From Bacteroidota bacterium (GTDB lineage: Bacteria > Bacteroidota > Bacteroidia > Bacteroidales > VadinHA17): a stretch of 64,000 nucleotides of DNA. The notes beneath the pieces were generated by a model. The model did no database searches, had not been told where the DNA came from, and saw nothing but the letters and a program-made list of their open reading frames with translations. The stretch is taken from contig JADFDS010000043.1 of NCBI GenBank assembly GCA_018262715.1, forward strand, positions 1 through 64,000, given 5' to 3'. The position numbers and the translations under genes are program-made. Of the stretch, positions 1-11,588 are shown in pieces; positions within the stretch are counted from its first letter, which is position 1, and each line of letters begins with the position of its first letter.

Positions 1-154
<154 letters not shown>

Positions 155-187
155 TAACCTGTAAGTGTGGTTAGCCGGGAGCACAGA

Positions 188-2290
188 ATGAACAGCGATC
201 TCAAAAATACCAGGAACATTGGCATAATGGCCCATATTGATGCCGGGAAGACTACAACTTCCGAGCGCATTCTCTATTTCACGGGCCGTACTCATCGCAT
301 CGGCGAAGTCGATGACGGCAATGCCACCATGGACTGGATGGTGCAGGAACAGGAGAGAGGGATCACTATCACGTCAGCTGCCACTACCACATTCTGGAAA
401 TACCGGGATCAGCTCTTCAAGATCAACCTCATTGACACTCCGGGGCACGTAGACTTCACCATGGAGGTGGAACGGTCTCTGCGCGTACTCGACGGTGCGG
501 TGGCGGTCTTCTGCGCCGTGGGCGGCGTGGAACCCCAGAGCGAGACTGTCTGGAGGCAGGCTAACAAATATAATGTGCCGCGCATAGCGTTTGTCAACAA
601 GATGGACCGTTCCGGCGCCGATTTCCTCGGAGTGGTTCAGCAGATGAAGGATAAGCTCGGGGCTCACCCGGTGCCTGTACAGATACCAGTCGGTTCTGAG
701 GATCATTTCGACGGCATCATTGACCTTGTCGAGATGAAAGCAATCATCTTTGAGGAGAGCGATGACCCGCTCATGAACTTCACTGTCAAGCCTATCCCCG
801 ATTTCATGATGGAAGAGGCAACCGAGTGGAGAATGAAGCTGGTTGAGGCATGCGCCGAGATGGATGATTCAATCCTCCAACGTTACCTCGAAGACCATGA
901 GAGCATCACTGCTGATGAGCTTATGGCAGTGCTCCGCCGCGAGACAGTAGAAGGGGTGATTGTACCCGTCTTCTGCGGAGCTGCTTTCAAGAACAAGGGG
1001 ATACAGCGCCTCCTGAACGGAGTGGTGGCATACCTGCCCTCCCCGGTTGACGTGGGTGCCGTAAATGGCAAAGACCCGCGTGATGATAAGGAGGTCACGC
1101 GCAAACCTGAGGCTGACGAGCCTTTTGCTGCTCTCGCCTTTAAAATAGCTACCGACCCGTACATGGGACGGCTGGTCTTCATGAGGGTCTATTCCGGTAC
1201 CCTCAATGCAGGAGACACCGTTCTCAATGTCAGGACCGGCAAGAGGGAGAGGATCAACCGCCTCTTCCAAATGCATGCAAACAAACAGAATCCCGTTGAA
1301 ACCGTCTATGCAGGTGACATCTGCGCAGGCGTGGGATTCAAGGACCTCAAGACTGGAGATACACTCTGTGCCATTAACAAGCCGGTGGTGCTTGAATCAA
1401 TGGAATTCCCGGAACCGGTTATCGGGATTGCCATTGAGCCAAAAACACAGGCTGATATTGACCGTCTGGGCGTTGCACTCGGCAAACTTGCCGAAGAGGA
1501 TCCCACCTTCAGGGTGAAGACAGATCCTGACAGCGGACAGACAGTCATCAGTGGCATGGGTGAGCTGCATCTTGAAATTCTTATTGACCGTCTTAAGAGA
1601 GAGTTCAATGTTGAATGCAACCAGGGCAGACCACAGGTGGCATACAAGGAGGCCGTCACAACCTCCTACACACACAGGGAACTCTTCAGGAAACAGACAG
1701 GCGGCAGGGGCAAATTCGCAGATATCACTGTGGAGATTATGCCTGCCGACGACGGTGTTCCCGGACTGACCTTCGTGAACGAGATCAGGGGAGGCAATGT
1801 GCCAAAGGAATATATCCCTTCAGTGGAAAAGGGATTCCGCGAGGCCATGACAAACGGCCCGCTGGCCGGCTTCCCCCTCGACAGCCTAAAGGTTATCCTC
1901 AAAGACGGTTCGTACCATCCGGTTGACTCAGATTCGCTTTCGTTCGAGATTGCGGCCAGGCAGGCCTTCCGCCATGCGGCGGCCAAATGCCGCCCGGTGC
2001 TGCTCGAACCGGTGATGAACGCCGAGGTTGTCACCCCGGAAGAATACGTGGGTGATGTCGTGGGCGACTTCAACAAGCGAAGAGGCAAGGTGGAAGGTAT
2101 GGAATCGAAAGCAGGTGCAAGGGTAATTAAAGCAAAAGTACCTCTGGCAGAAAACTTCGGATACGTTACAGTACTGCGTACCCTTACCTCGGGCAGGGCT
2201 ACATCTACGATGGAGTTCTCGCATTTTGAAGAGGTGCCTGCAGAATTAGCGAAGAAAATTATTGAAGTAACAACAGGAAAAATTCTTTAA
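188..2290 (+). CDS. fusA: Elongation factor G
   Basis: [38 protein letters not shown] GTPase; start set at MNSDLKN inside the 167 ORF. Confidence 0.98.
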   Translation: MNSDLKNTRNIGIMAHIDAGKTTTSERILYFTGRTHRIGEVDDGNATMDWMVQEQERGITITSAATTTFWKYRDQLFKINLIDTPGHVDFTMEVERSLRVLDGAVAVFCAVGGVEPQSETVWRQANKYNVPRIAFVNKMDRSGADFLGVVQQMKDKLGAHPVPVQIPVGSEDHFDGIIDLVEMKAIIFEESDDPLMNFTVKPIPDFMMEEATEWRMKLVEACAEMDDSILQRYLEDHESITADELMAVLRRETVEGVIVPVFCGAAFKNKGIQRLLNGVVAYLPSPVDVGAVNGKDPRDDKEVTRKPEADEPFAALAFKIATDPYMGRLVFMRVYSGTLNAGDTVLNVRTGKRERINRLFQMHANKQNPVETVYAGDICAGVGFKDLKTGDTLCAINKPVVLESMEFPEPVIGIAIEPKTQADIDRLGVALGKLAEEDPTFRVKTDPDSGQTVISGMGELHLEILIDRLKREFNVECNQGRPQVAYKEAVTTSYTHRELFRKQTGGRGKFADITVEIMPADDGVPGLTFVNEIRGGNVPKEYIPSVEKGFREAMTNGPLAGFPLDSLKVILKDGSYHPVDSDSLSFEIAARQAFRHAAAKCRPVLLEPVMNAEVVTPEEYVGDVVGDFNKRRGKVEGMESKAGARVIKAKVPLAENFGYVTVLRTLTSGRATSTMEFSHFEEVPAELAKKIIEVTTGKIL

Positions 2291-2295
2291 CAAAG

Positions 2296-2601
2296 ATGAG
2301 TCAGAAAATCCGCATCAAACTGAAGTCTTACGATCATAACCTGGTCGACAAGTCGGCTGAGAAGATTGTCAAGACGGTCAAATCGACGGGTGCAGTTGTC
2401 AGCGGTCCCATACCGTTGCCCACCCACAAGAAGATCTATACGGTGCTCCGTTCACCGTTCGTGAATAAAAAATCAAGAGAGCAGTTCGAACTGTCTTCGT
2501 ACAAGCGCCTGCTTGACATATACAGCTCAACACCCAAAACCATCGATGCTCTGATGAAGCTTGAGCTGCCCAGCGGAGTGGAAGTGGAAATTAAAGTGTG
2601 A
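2296..2601 (+). CDS. rpsJ: 30S ribosomal protein S10
   Basis: [24 protein letters not shown]; operon position. Confidence 0.98.
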   Translation: MSQKIRIKLKSYDHNLVDKSAEKIVKTVKSTGAVVSGPIPLPTHKKIYTVLRSPFVNKKSREQFELSSYKRLLDIYSSTPKTIDALMKLELPSGVEVEIKV

Positions 2602-2621
2602 AACCGGAAAAATACTGAATT

Positions 2622-3239
2622 ATGCAGGGATTAATAGGAAAAAAGGTTGGAATGACCTCCGTCTTCAATGAAGACGGGAAGAGCATTCCATGCACAGTCC
2701 TGGAAGTGGGCCCGTGTGTCGTGTCTCAGGTAAAGACTGTGGAGAAAGACGGTTATTCGGCTTTGCAGCTCAGTTTCGACGACAAGAAGGAAAAGGCAAG
2801 CAACAAGGCTGAGATAGGTCATTTCAAGCAGGCCGGCACAGGCCCGAAGAGGAAAATTGCCGAGTTCGTCGGATTCGAGGAAGGCAAATACAAGAGAGGC
2901 GATGTCATTACAGTCGATCTCTTCAATGATGATACATATCTTGATGTCAGGGGCTGGACCAAGGGCAAAGGCTTCCAGGGCGTCATCAAGCGTCACGGCT
3001 TCGGCGGCGTCGGCGGTACAACCCACGGCCAGCACAACAGGCTCAGGGCTCCCGGTTCAATGGGCGCATCTTCATGGCCGTCAAGGGTTATGCCCGGAAT
3101 GCGCATGGCAGGACAAAAAGGCGGAAAACAGCAGGAAACAGAACTGATGATCGTTAAGATCTTCCCCGAATCAAACCTGCTTCTCGTCAAGGGTGCCGTA
3201 CCCGGCCCCAAAGGTGGTTACGTAATAATAACAAAGTGA
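2622..3239 (+). CDS. rplC: 50S ribosomal protein L3
   Basis: [19 protein letters not shown]...[18 protein letters not shown]. Confidence 0.98.
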   Translation: MQGLIGKKVGMTSVFNEDGKSIPCTVLEVGPCVVSQVKTVEKDGYSALQLSFDDKKEKASNKAEIGHFKQAGTGPKRKIAEFVGFEEGKYKRGDVITVDLFNDDTYLDVRGWTKGKGFQGVIKRHGFGGVGGTTHGQHNRLRAPGSMGASSWPSRVMPGMRMAGQKGGKQQETELMIVKIFPESNLLLVKGAVPGPKGGYVIITK

Positions 3240-3862
3240 TGGAAGTAGCAGTAATTAACATAGACGGCAAAGAGACCGGAAGAAAGGTCAACCTGAATGA
3301 GGCCATCTTCGGCATTGAACCCAATGACCACGCTATTTACCTTGATACCAAACAGTATATGGCCGGCCAGAGACAGGGCACACACAAGGCCAAGGAACGC
3401 GCAGAGGTCATGGGCAGCACACGCAAGCTCAAGAGACAGAAAGGCACCGGAACAGCACGTTTCGGCAGCATCAAGAACCCTCAGTTCCGTGGCGGCGGCC
3501 GCATCTTCGGCCCCAGACCCAGATTCTACGGCTTCAAACTCAACAAAAAGGTAAAGGAACTGGCCAGGAAATCAGCCCTCTCATACAAGGCAAGAGAAAA
3601 CAAAATCATCGTCCTTGAAGACTTCTCACTCGATGTTCCGAAGACTTCAAAAATGGCCGGGATGAGCGCAAACCTCAACCTCCCGAATAAAAAATCAGTC
3701 ATTGTTTTACCGGAACAAAATAAAAATATATATTTGTCATCTCGAAATTTGCAGGGAGTTGAAGTTGTAACTATCAGTGATTTAAACACTTATACAATTA
3801 TGAAAGCTTCAACTCTAGTGCTGACAGAGAGCGCAGTTGATGTTTTGCAGTCAACATTATAA
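3239..3862 (+). CDS. rplD: 50S ribosomal protein L4
   Basis: [32 protein letters not shown]; position between L3 and L23. Confidence 0.97.
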   Translation: MEVAVINIDGKETGRKVNLNEAIFGIEPNDHAIYLDTKQYMAGQRQGTHKAKERAEVMGSTRKLKRQKGTGTARFGSIKNPQFRGGGRIFGPRPRFYGFKLNKKVKELARKSALSYKARENKIIVLEDFSLDVPKTSKMAGMSANLNLPNKKSVIVLPEQNKNIYLSSRNLQGVEVVTISDLNTYTIMKASTLVLTESAVDVLQSTL

Positions 3863-3877
3863 ACCAGGAGCAGAGAT

Positions 3878-4168
3878 ATGGAAATACTTATCAAACCCAT
3901 AGTGACCGAGAAAATGACCGCCCAGGGCGAGAAGTTCAACCGGTATGGCTTCCTGGTTGACCGTAAGGCCAACAAGCTTCAGATCAAGAAAGCTGTTGAG
4001 GAGCTTTACGGGGTCAATGTTGAGAGCGTCAACACCATCAACTACGGTGGCAAGAGCAAGACCCGCTACACCAAGTCCGGTGTAATGGCAGGCCGGACGG
4101 CAGCAACGAAAAAGGCTGTTGTCACTCTCGCCAAGGGAGAGACCATAGATTTTTACAGCAACATTTAA
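3878..4168 (+). CDS. rplW: 50S ribosomal protein L23
   Basis: ILIKPIVTEKMT...FLVDRKANKLQIKKAVEELYGVNV. Confidence 0.97.
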   Translation: MEILIKPIVTEKMTAQGEKFNRYGFLVDRKANKLQIKKAVEELYGVNVESVNTINYGGKSKTRYTKSGVMAGRTAATKKAVVTLAKGETIDFYSNI

Positions 4169-4174
4169 TATAAT

Positions 4175-4999
4175 ATGGCAGTCAGAAAGATCAAGCCTGT
4201 AACACCAGGCCAGAGACATAAGATCACGAGTACCTTTGACGAGGTAACCCGTGAGATGCCGGAGAAATCCTTGCTCGCACCGCTGAAGAAAACAGGAGGA
4301 AGGAACGTTAACGGCAGACGGACCATGAGGTACATCGGCGGCGGCCACAAAAAAATGTACCGTGTGATCGATTTCCAGAGGACCAAGGACGGCGTTGCCG
4401 CGAAGGTCACATCGATCGAATACGACCCGAACCGTTCGGCACGTATTGCCCTCCTCACCTATGAAGACGGAGAGAAGAGGTATATCATTGCCCCCAACGG
4501 CCTGAAGGTCGGCCAGGAGCTGATGTCAGGAAAGACGGCAACCCCTGAGGTTGGAAACACCCTCTTCCTTGAAGACATTCCTCTCGGTACCATAGTTCAC
4601 AACATTGAGCTGAAGCCCGGAAGGGGTGCAGCAATGGCCCGCAGTGCAGGCACTTTTGCACAGCTGGCTGCCCGTGACGGCAAGTATGCAATCATCAAGC
4701 TCCCCTCGGGTGAGACCAGGATGGTGCTTACCGCATGCCGCGCAACGATAGGAACTGTTTCTAACACTGACCACAACCAGGAGAGATCCGGAAAGGCAGG
4801 CCGCAAACGCTGGCTCGGCCGCAGGCCAAGAACCAGGGGCGTTGCCATGAACCCGGTTGACCATCCAATGGGCGGCGGTGAAGGAAGAGCCTCCGGCGGA
4901 CACCCGCGCTCACGCAGCGGTATGCCCGCAAAGGGTTTCAAAACCAGGAGCCGGACCAAGTATTCTAACAGGCATATTATTGAAAGAAGGAAAAAATAA
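4175..4999 (+). CDS. rplB: 50S ribosomal protein L2
   Basis: [19 protein letters not shown]...[25 protein letters not shown]. Confidence 0.98.
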   Translation: MAVRKIKPVTPGQRHKITSTFDEVTREMPEKSLLAPLKKTGGRNVNGRRTMRYIGGGHKKMYRVIDFQRTKDGVAAKVTSIEYDPNRSARIALLTYEDGEKRYIIAPNGLKVGQELMSGKTATPEVGNTLFLEDIPLGTIVHNIELKPGRGAAMARSAGTFAQLAARDGKYAIIKLPSGETRMVLTACRATIGTVSNTDHNQERSGKAGRKRWLGRRPRTRGVAMNPVDHPMGGGEGRASGGHPRSRSGMPAKGFKTRSRTKYSNRHIIERRKK

Positions 5000-5007
5000 T
5001 TGATACG

Positions 5008-5274
5008 ATGAGCAGATCTATTAAAAAAGGCCCATTCATCGATATTCACCTGGGCAAAAAGGTGGACACAATGAATGACAGCGGAAAGAAAACTGTGATC
5101 AAGACCTGGTCGAGAAGATCAGTTATTTCACCCGACTTTGTGGGTCACACCCTGGCAGTGCATAACGGAAACAAATTCATACCTGTTTACATTACCGAGA
5201 ACATGGTTGGTCATAAGCTGGGTGAGTTTGCCCCTACCCGCACCTTCCGCGGTCATGGTGGAAAACAGAAGTAG
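5008..5274 (+). CDS. rpsS: 30S ribosomal protein S19
   Basis: [19 protein letters not shown]...RTFRGHGG. Confidence 0.98.
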   Translation: MSRSIKKGPFIDIHLGKKVDTMNDSGKKTVIKTWSRRSVISPDFVGHTLAVHNGNKFIPVYITENMVGHKLGEFAPTRTFRGHGGKQK

Positions 5275-5308
5275 GTAATGTGGCATAAAAACTGAAAAAG
5301 AATCAGAA

Positions 5309-5728
5309 ATGGGTGCAAGAAAAAGAATAAGCGCAGTCGCAAGGAAGGAAGCCGCTAAAGAGAAGGCTCAGGCACTTCTTCGCAATGTCCCGACCTCACC
5401 GCGCAAAATGAGGCTGGTTACCGATCTTATCCGTGGCCAGGAAGTGAACAGGGCTCTTGATATCCTGAAGTTCAGCAAGCAGGAAGCTTCACGCAGACTG
5501 GAAAAACTTCTCCTCTCGGCCATCGCCAACTGGCAGGCCAAGAATGAAGGAGTCCGCCTCGAAGACAGCAACCTTTACGTTAAAGAGGTTCAGGTTGACG
5601 GCGGCCGCATTCTGCGCCGTATCCAGCCTGCCCCCCAGGGAAGGGCTTACCGCATACGCAAGAGATCAAACCATGTAACCCTTGTGCTGGGTAGCAGGAA
5701 ACAGGAAGTTGAAAATATTTCAGAGTAA
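5309..5728 (+). CDS. rplV: 50S ribosomal protein L22
   Basis: [28 protein letters not shown]. Confidence 0.97.
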   Translation: MGARKRISAVARKEAAKEKAQALLRNVPTSPRKMRLVTDLIRGQEVNRALDILKFSKQEASRRLEKLLLSAIANWQAKNEGVRLEDSNLYVKEVQVDGGRILRRIQPAPQGRAYRIRKRSNHVTLVLGSRKQEVENISE

Positions 5729-5731
5729 ACA

Positions 5732-6535
5732 ATGGGACAGAAAGTAAATCCGATAGGCAACAGAGTAGGAATCATCAAGGGATGGGACTCCAACTGGTAT
5801 GGTGGCAATGACTTCTCAGGGAAGCTCGTTGAAGACACCAAAATCAGGGAATACCTGAATGCCAGGCTTGCCAAGGCAAGTCTTTCGAAGATCGTCATTG
5901 AACGTACCCTCAAGCTCATCACCGTCACTGTCAATACGGCCCGCCCCGGTATCATCATCGGCAAGGGCGGACAGGAGGTTGACAAGCTCAAGGAAGAGCT
6001 CAAGAAGATCACCAAAAAGGAAGTCCAGATAAACATCTTCGAGGTAAAACGCCCGGAGCTTGATGCTGCAATAGTTGCCGGCAACATTGCGCGCCAGGTT
6101 GAAGGAAAGATCTCATACCGCCGCGCCATAAAGATGGCCATCGCCTCTACGATGCGCATGGGCGCCGAAGGTATCAAGGTTGTTATCTCAGGCAGGCTCG
6201 GCGGCGCAGAAATGGCCCGTAACGAGACTTACAAGGATGGCAGGATTCCTCTCCATACTTTCCGTGCAGACATTGACTACGCCCTTGGCGAAGCCCTCAC
6301 AAAAGTGGGCCTCATAGGCATCAAGGTCTGGATATGCAACGGTGAAGTGTACGGCAAGCGTGACCTCAGCCCCAACATCGGCGCGAAGAACGTCAAGGGA
6401 GGCAAGGCACCCTCAGGCGGCTTCAGGAAGAAGAGCGACCGCGGCGACCGTGACCGCGGCGACCGTGGTGACCGTGATCGTGGTGACCGTGGTGACCGTG
6501 GCGACCGTGGAGGCGATCGCGGAAACAAGAGGTAA
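5732..6535 (+). CDS. rpsC: 30S ribosomal protein S3 with low-complexity RGDRD C-terminal extension
   Basis: [26 protein letters not shown] domain [15 protein letters not shown]-terminus [32 protein letters not shown]. Confidence 0.98.
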   Translation: MGQKVNPIGNRVGIIKGWDSNWYGGNDFSGKLVEDTKIREYLNARLAKASLSKIVIERTLKLITVTVNTARPGIIIGKGGQEVDKLKEELKKITKKEVQINIFEVKRPELDAAIVAGNIARQVEGKISYRRAIKMAIASTMRMGAEGIKVVISGRLGGAEMARNETYKDGRIPLHTFRADIDYALGEALTKVGLIGIKVWICNGEVYGKRDLSPNIGAKNVKGGKAPSGGFRKKSDRGDRDRGDRGDRDRGDRGDRGDRGGDRGNKR

Positions 6536-6571
6536 TCGAGATAAGTAAATAACAGTTAATATTATATAGCG

Positions 6572-6994
6572 ATGTTACAACCGAAGAAGACCAAGTTCAG
6601 GAGGAGCCAGAAGGGCAAGATGAAAGGCAATGCCCAGAGAGGCAATCAGCTGGCATTCGGATCATTTGGCATCAAAACCCTCGAGGAGGCATGGATTACC
6701 GGCCGTCAGCTTGAGGCTGCACGCCAGGCTGTGACCCGTCACATGAAACGTGAAGGCCAGATATGGATCCGTGTCTTCCCTGACAAACCGATAACCAAGA
6801 AACCTGCAGAGGTCCGTATGGGTAAAGGTAAGGGTGCACCTGAAGGATTCGTGGTTCCCGTTACCCCAGGCCGCATCATCATTGAAGCCGAAGGCGTTCC
6901 CTTTGACGTGGCCAAGGAAGCACTCCGCCTCGCAGCTGCAAAACTGCCCGTGGCAACAAAATTCGTGGTGCGTCATGATTACGCAGAGGAATAA
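6572..6994 (+). CDS. rplP: 50S ribosomal protein L16
   Basis: [35 protein letters not shown]. Confidence 0.98.
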   Translation: MLQPKKTKFRRSQKGKMKGNAQRGNQLAFGSFGIKTLEEAWITGRQLEAARQAVTRHMKREGQIWIRVFPDKPITKKPAEVRMGKGKGAPEGFVVPVTPGRIIIEAEGVPFDVAKEALRLAAAKLPVATKFVVRHDYAEE

Positions 6995-7006
6995 AAAAAC
7001 AGAGCA

Positions 7007-7210
7007 ATGAAAAGTTCAGAGATAAGAGAATTAAGCAACCAGGAGCTTCTTGAACGTATTGACAACGAGAAGACCGCACTCGTGCGCATGAAACTCAACC
7101 ACGCAATCTCTCCCCTTGAAAATCCCCAGAAGATCAAGGAGAGCAGGAAAACAGTTGCCAGGCTCATGACAGAGATGCGCAAGAGAGAGATCAATGAGAA
7201 ATCAAAATAG
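7007..7210 (+). CDS. rpmC: 50S ribosomal protein L29
   Basis: [33 protein letters not shown]. Confidence 0.95.
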   Translation: MKSSEIRELSNQELLERIDNEKTALVRMKLNHAISPLENPQKIKESRKTVARLMTEMRKREINEKSK

Positions 7211-7220
7211 CCGTATCAGC

Positions 7221-7478
7221 ATGGAAGAAAGGAACCTTAGAAAAGAACGTACAGGTGTTGTCGTCAGCAACAAGATGGACAAATCTATCGTCGTTGCCAT
7301 TCACAGAAAGGTTAAACACCCGATCTATGGCAAATTCGTCAGCAAGACAAAGAAGCTCATGGCTCACGATGAGGAGAACAGCTGCAACATCGGTGATACG
7401 GTGCGCATAATGGAAACCAGGCCCCTCAGCAAAAACAAGTCCTGGAGATTGGTTGAAATAATTGAAAGAGCTAAGTAA
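7221..7478 (+). CDS. rpsQ: 30S ribosomal protein S17
   Basis: [40 protein letters not shown]; internal Met preferred to avoid overlap with rpmC. Confidence 0.95.
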   Translation: MEERNLRKERTGVVVSNKMDKSIVVAIHRKVKHPIYGKFVSKTKKLMAHDEENSCNIGDTVRIMETRPLSKNKSWRLVEIIERAK

Positions 7479-7480
7479 TC

Positions 7481-7846
7481 ATGATACAGCAGGAAAGCAG
7501 GTTGAATGTAGCCGATAATACCGGTGCGAAGGAGGTACTTTGCATCAGGGTGCTCGGCGGAAGCAAGAAGAGGTATGCAAGCGTGGGTGACAAGATTGTC
7601 GTCTCCGTCAAGAGCGCTCTCCCCTCAGGTGAAGCAAAGAAAGGCTCTGTCAGCAGGGCAGTGGTAGTAAGAACCACCAAGGAAATAGGCCGCGCTGACG
7701 GTTCCTATATCCGCTTTGATGACAACGCCGTGGTGCTGCTCACCAACCAGGATGAAGTCCGCGGAACCCGCATCTTCGGCCCTGTCGCCAGGGAACTGCG
7801 CGACAAGTATATGAAGATCGTTTCACTTGCACCTGAAGTGTTATAA
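7481..7846 (+). CDS. rplN: 50S ribosomal protein L14
   Basis: [33 protein letters not shown]. Confidence 0.98.
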   Translation: MIQQESRLNVADNTGAKEVLCIRVLGGSKKRYASVGDKIVVSVKSALPSGEAKKGSVSRAVVVRTTKEIGRADGSYIRFDDNAVVLLTNQDEVRGTRIFGPVARELRDKYMKIVSLAPEVL

Positions 7847-7864
7847 CTGTTAATCTGACACCCG

Positions 7865-8188
7865 ATGCAGAAAAAATTACACATTAAGAAGGGAGACACA
7901 GTGGCTGTCATTGCCGGTGAATCCAAAGGACAGAAAGGACGCGTCCTCGAGGTCGACAGGGCCAAAAACAAAGCCCTGGTGGAAGGGATCAACATGGTAT
8001 CAAAACATACCAAACCCAACGCAAAGGCTCCCCAGGGAGGTATTCTCAAAAAGGAGGGCCCCATCCACATCTCGAACCTCATGGTCATTGACCCGGCAAC
8101 CGGTAAACCTACCCGCGTCGGCCGCAAGCTGAATGACAAGAACAAACTGGTACGTTATGCCAAAAAATCAGGAGAGGAGATCAAGTAA
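7865..8188 (+). CDS. rplX: 50S ribosomal protein L24
   Basis: [45 protein letters not shown]. Confidence 0.97.
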   Translation: MQKKLHIKKGDTVAVIAGESKGQKGRVLEVDRAKNKALVEGINMVSKHTKPNAKAPQGGILKKEGPIHISNLMVIDPATGKPTRVGRKLNDKNKLVRYAKKSGEEIK

Positions 8189-8733
8189 TGTATACGCCTG
8201 CTTTAAGAACCAAATATAAGAATGAGATCACACCTGCCCTTGTGAAGCAGTTTAATTATACAACTGTGATGCAGGTGCCGCGTCTTGAAAAAATAGTCAT
8301 CAACCAGGGACTTGGCCAGGCCATTGCCGACAAGAAACTGCTTGAAATGGGACAGAAGGAGGTATCAGATATCGCCGGACAGAAGGCGGTGCAGACCATC
8401 TCCAGGAAGGACATATCAAACTTCAAGCTCAGGAAAGCCATGCCTATCGGCGTGATGGTTACCCTGCGCCAGGACCGCATGTACGAATTCCTCGAGAGGC
8501 TCATCTCTGTAGCCCTGCCGCGCATACGTGACTTCAAGGGTGTCAGTGCAAAACTCGACGGCCGCGGTAACTATACCCTCGGCATCACCGAGCAGATCAT
8601 CTTCCCCGAGATAGACCTCGACAAGATCGCCAAGATCATGGGACTGCAGATCACATTCGTTACAACAGCAAAGAGTGACGAGGAGGCTTATGCCCTGCTT
8701 AAAGAATTCGGAATTCCCTTTAAAAACAAATAA
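8188..8733 (+). CDS. rplE: 50S ribosomal protein L5
   Basis: [16 protein letters not shown]...[32 protein letters not shown]. Confidence 0.98.
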   Translation: MYTPALRTKYKNEITPALVKQFNYTTVMQVPRLEKIVINQGLGQAIADKKLLEMGQKEVSDIAGQKAVQTISRKDISNFKLRKAMPIGVMVTLRQDRMYEFLERLISVALPRIRDFKGVSAKLDGRGNYTLGITEQIIFPEIDLDKIAKIMGLQITFVTTAKSDEEAYALLKEFGIPFKNK

Positions 8734-8744
8734 CAGATCGGAAT

Positions 8745-9014
8745 ATGGCTAAGGAATCAATGAAAGCCCGCGAAGTCAAACGCGCGAAACTTGCCAAAAG
8801 GTATGCCGCCAAAAGGGCCGCTCTCAAAGCAGAAGGCAATTACGTTGCCCTGAGCACCCTCCCGCGCAACTCAAACCCAATCAGGCAGCGCAACAGGTGT
8901 AAACTCACCGGCAGACCGAGAGGCTACATGAGACAGTTTGGCATCAGCAGGATTACATTCAGGGAGATGGCTTCAAAAGGACTCATCCCGGGCGTAAGAA
9001 AGGCAAGCTGGTAA
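8745..9014 (+). CDS. rpsN: 30S ribosomal protein S14
   Basis: [51 protein letters not shown]. Confidence 0.97.
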   Translation: MAKESMKAREVKRAKLAKRYAAKRAALKAEGNYVALSTLPRNSNPIRQRNRCKLTGRPRGYMRQFGISRITFREMASKGLIPGVRKASW

Positions 9015-9049
9015 CAACCGAGATATAAACAAATTAATCATACGATAAG

Positions 9050-9445
9050 ATGACAGATCCAATAGCAGATTTTCTTACCAGGGTAAGGAATGCCATCAGA
9101 GCCGGCCATAAAGTGGTTGAGACACCGGCTGCCGGTCTGACGAAGGATATCACACGGATACTTTACGACAAGGGATATATCCTCAGCTATAAATTCACTG
9201 ATGATGACCTGCAGGGCAAGATAAAGATCGCCCTCAAGTATCATCCCAAGACCAAGCTCCCCGCAATCAAACAGATACAGCGGGTCAGCCGTCCGGGCCT
9301 CAGGAGATATGCCGGTGTTGATGAACTCCCGCGTGTCCTCAACGGGCTGGGAATAGCCATTCTCTCAACCTCCCGCGGTGTAATGACTGAAAAGGAGGCA
9401 GCGAAGGAGAATGTCGGAGGTGAAGTAATATGTTATGTTTACTAA
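9050..9445 (+). CDS. rpsH: 30S ribosomal protein S8
   Basis: MTDPIADFLTRVRNAIRAGHK...GIAILSTSRGVMTEKEA. Confidence 0.97.
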   Translation: MTDPIADFLTRVRNAIRAGHKVVETPAAGLTKDITRILYDKGYILSYKFTDDDLQGKIKIALKYHPKTKLPAIKQIQRVSRPGLRRYAGVDELPRVLNGLGIAILSTSRGVMTEKEAAKENVGGEVICYVY

Positions 9446-9460
9446 ACAGGAGGAAATCAA

Positions 9461-10015
9461 ATGTCACGAATAGGAAAATTACCTGTAAACCTGCCATCTG
9501 GCGTCACCCTTTCAGTGAGTGACGACAATGTGGTAAGCGTTAAAGGCCCCCTGGGAACCCTGTCACAGAAGGTTGACAGTGATATCAAAGTGGAGGTGGA
9601 AAACAATACAATAATACTGGCAAGACCCAACGACGAAAAGCGCCTTAAATCGCTTCACGGACTCTACCGTGCTCTCATCGCCAACATGGTGACGGGCGTT
9701 TCAAAAGGCTACCGCAAGGATCTTGAGCTGGTAGGTGTCGGTTACCGTGCAGAAGCCAATGGCCAACGTCTCGAAATGAGCCTCGGTTATTCACATGATA
9801 TTGTGATGGAACTGCCGCAGGAGATCAAGGTTGAAACCAAGACTGAAAAAAGGAGCAACCCGGTCATCACCCTCTCAAGCATTGACAAGCAGCTCATAGG
9901 CCATGTCGCAGCAAAGATCAGGTCACTGCGTCCGCCTGAGCCGTATAAGGGCAAGGGTATCAAATTCGTGGGCGAACAGCTCAGGAGAAAGGCCGGTAAA
10001 TCGGCTGGTGTGTAA
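9461..10015 (+). CDS. rplF: 50S ribosomal protein L6
   Basis: MSRIGKLPVNLPSGVTLSVSDDNVVSVKGPLGTLSQ. Confidence 0.98.
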   Translation: MSRIGKLPVNLPSGVTLSVSDDNVVSVKGPLGTLSQKVDSDIKVEVENNTIILARPNDEKRLKSLHGLYRALIANMVTGVSKGYRKDLELVGVGYRAEANGQRLEMSLGYSHDIVMELPQEIKVETKTEKRSNPVITLSSIDKQLIGHVAAKIRSLRPPEPYKGKGIKFVGEQLRRKAGKSAGV

Positions 10016-10035
10016 CATGATTAAATATTGAAGTC

Positions 10036-10395
10036 ATGGCTTTAGCAAAGACAGAAAAGAGAGAAAAAATTAAACTGAGAATCCGCAAGCGGATCAGGGG
10101 AACGGCCGAAAAACCAAGGGTGGCGGTCTTCCGCAGCAACAAACAGATATATGCCCAGGCCGTTGACGACGTCAATGGCGTGACACTGGCTGCAGCTTCC
10201 TCAAGGGAGAAGGAGATTGCCTCTGTAACCGGGAAGAAAAAGAGTGAGGTGGCTGTCCTGGTAGGAAAGCGTCTTGCCGCTGCATGCAGGGAGAAGGGCA
10301 TTGAGACCGTTGTCTTTGACAGAAGCGGATACCAGTATCATGGCAGGGTTAAATCATTAGCTGACGGAGCACGCGAAGGCGGCTTAAAATTCTAA
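10036..10395 (+). CDS. rplR: 50S ribosomal protein L18
   Basis: [28 protein letters not shown]...[26 protein letters not shown]. Confidence 0.97.
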   Translation: MALAKTEKREKIKLRIRKRIRGTAEKPRVAVFRSNKQIYAQAVDDVNGVTLAAASSREKEIASVTGKKKSEVAVLVGKRLAAACREKGIETVVFDRSGYQYHGRVKSLADGAREGGLKF

Positions 10396-10400
10396 TCAGT

Positions 10401-10916
10401 ATGGCATACGGAATAAAGAGAGTAAAGAACAGCGATCTTGAACTTACCGACAGGCTGGTAAGCATCCAGAGAGTAACCAAAGTAACCAAGGGAGGACGCA
10501 CCTTCAGCTTCTCAGCCATCGTCGTTGTGGGTGATGAGAAAGGTATCGTGGGTCACGGTCTCGGTAAGGCAAGTGAAGTAACCACCGCCATCGCAAAGGG
10601 CATTGAGGACGCCAAGAAAAACCTCATAAAGGTACCGGTGCACAAAGGCACCATTCCCCATGAGCAGTACGGTAAGTTCGGCGGAGCCTATGTCTTTATC
10701 AAGCCTGCCACCGAAGGTACAGGTATCAAGGCCGGTGGTGCAATGCGCGCCGTGCTTGAGAGCGTGGGAGTGAAGAACGTGCTCGCCAAGTCAAAGGGCT
10801 CATCAAACCCGCACAACCTTGTGAAGGCTACCATTGCCGCCCTGCTCGAACTTCGCGATGCCAGCACAGTGGCAGACCACAGGGGCGTTACCCTCGAAAA
10901 AGTGTTTAACGGTTAG
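10401..10916 (+). CDS. rpsE: 30S ribosomal protein S5
   Basis: [39 protein letters not shown]. Confidence 0.98.
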   Translation: MAYGIKRVKNSDLELTDRLVSIQRVTKVTKGGRTFSFSAIVVVGDEKGIVGHGLGKASEVTTAIAKGIEDAKKNLIKVPVHKGTIPHEQYGKFGGAYVFIKPATEGTGIKAGGAMRAVLESVGVKNVLAKSKGSSNPHNLVKATIAALLELRDASTVADHRGVTLEKVFNG

Positions 10917-10931
10917 TAATATTGAAGTATC

Positions 10932-11111
10932 ATGGCAAAAATCAAGGTAACCCAGATTAAAAGCAAGATAGGCCAGCCCGAGTCACAGAAGAAGATCCTC
11001 ACGGCACTGGGTATCAGAAAGATGCACCAGACTGTTGAGCACGAAGACACACCCCAGATCATGGGTATGGTAAACAAACTGAAACACCTGGTGAAGGTGG
11101 AGAAACTCTAA
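10932..11111 (+). CDS. rpmD: 50S ribosomal protein L30 (59 aa; not in supplied ORF track)
   Basis: Read directly: MAKIKVTQIKSKIGQPESQKKILTALGIRKMHQTVEHEDTPQIMGMVNKLKHLVKVEKL*; between rpsE and rplO. Confidence 0.96.
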   Translation: MAKIKVTQIKSKIGQPESQKKILTALGIRKMHQTVEHEDTPQIMGMVNKLKHLVKVEKL

Positions 11112-11138
11112 GATATTAACAGCATTATATATTTCGCT

Positions 11139-11585
11139 ATGGATTTAAGCAATTTGAAACCGGCCCCCGGATCAGTCAAGAGAGAGAAGCGCATCGGACG
11201 AGGTGAGGGATCAGGTCACGGAGGAACATCAACCCGCGGACACAAAGGGGCCAAGTCACGCTCCGGCTACAGCAGGAAGATTGGCTTCGAAGGAGGCCAG
11301 ATGCCACTCCAGAGAAGAGTGCCGAAATCAGGGTTTAAAAACCTCAACCGCGTTGACTACAAAGCAATCAACCTCAGCACACTTGAGGCTCTGGCAACAA
11401 AGCTTGACACGGACCGCATTGATTTTGAGACTCTGCTGACAGCAGGGCTGGTCAACAAAAATGCACTTGTGAAGATACTGGGCAAGGGTACCCTTACCAG
11501 GAAGCTTGAGGTTCATGCCCACGCTTTCAGCAAATCGGCACAGGCAGCAATCGAAGCAATTCAGGGAACCGCAGTTAAACTGTAA
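11139..11585 (+). CDS. rplO: 50S ribosomal protein L15
   Basis: MDLSNLKPAPGSVKREKRIGRGEGSGHGGTSTRGHKGAKSRSG. Confidence 0.98.
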   Translation: MDLSNLKPAPGSVKREKRIGRGEGSGHGGTSTRGHKGAKSRSGYSRKIGFEGGQMPLQRRVPKSGFKNLNRVDYKAINLSTLEALATKLDTDRIDFETLLTAGLVNKNALVKILGKGTLTRKLEVHAHAFSKSAQAAIEAIQGTAVKL

Positions 11586-11588
11586 GGC

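Noticed and set aside
374-2224. Numerous antisense ORFs over fusA (and likewise over the r-protein operon)
   Set aside because: High-GC opposite-strand ORFs over strongly conserved coding genes; no family features
6425-6535. RGD motifs in S3 as integrin-binding signals
   Set aside because: Cytoplasmic ribosomal protein; RGD arises from low-complexity repeats
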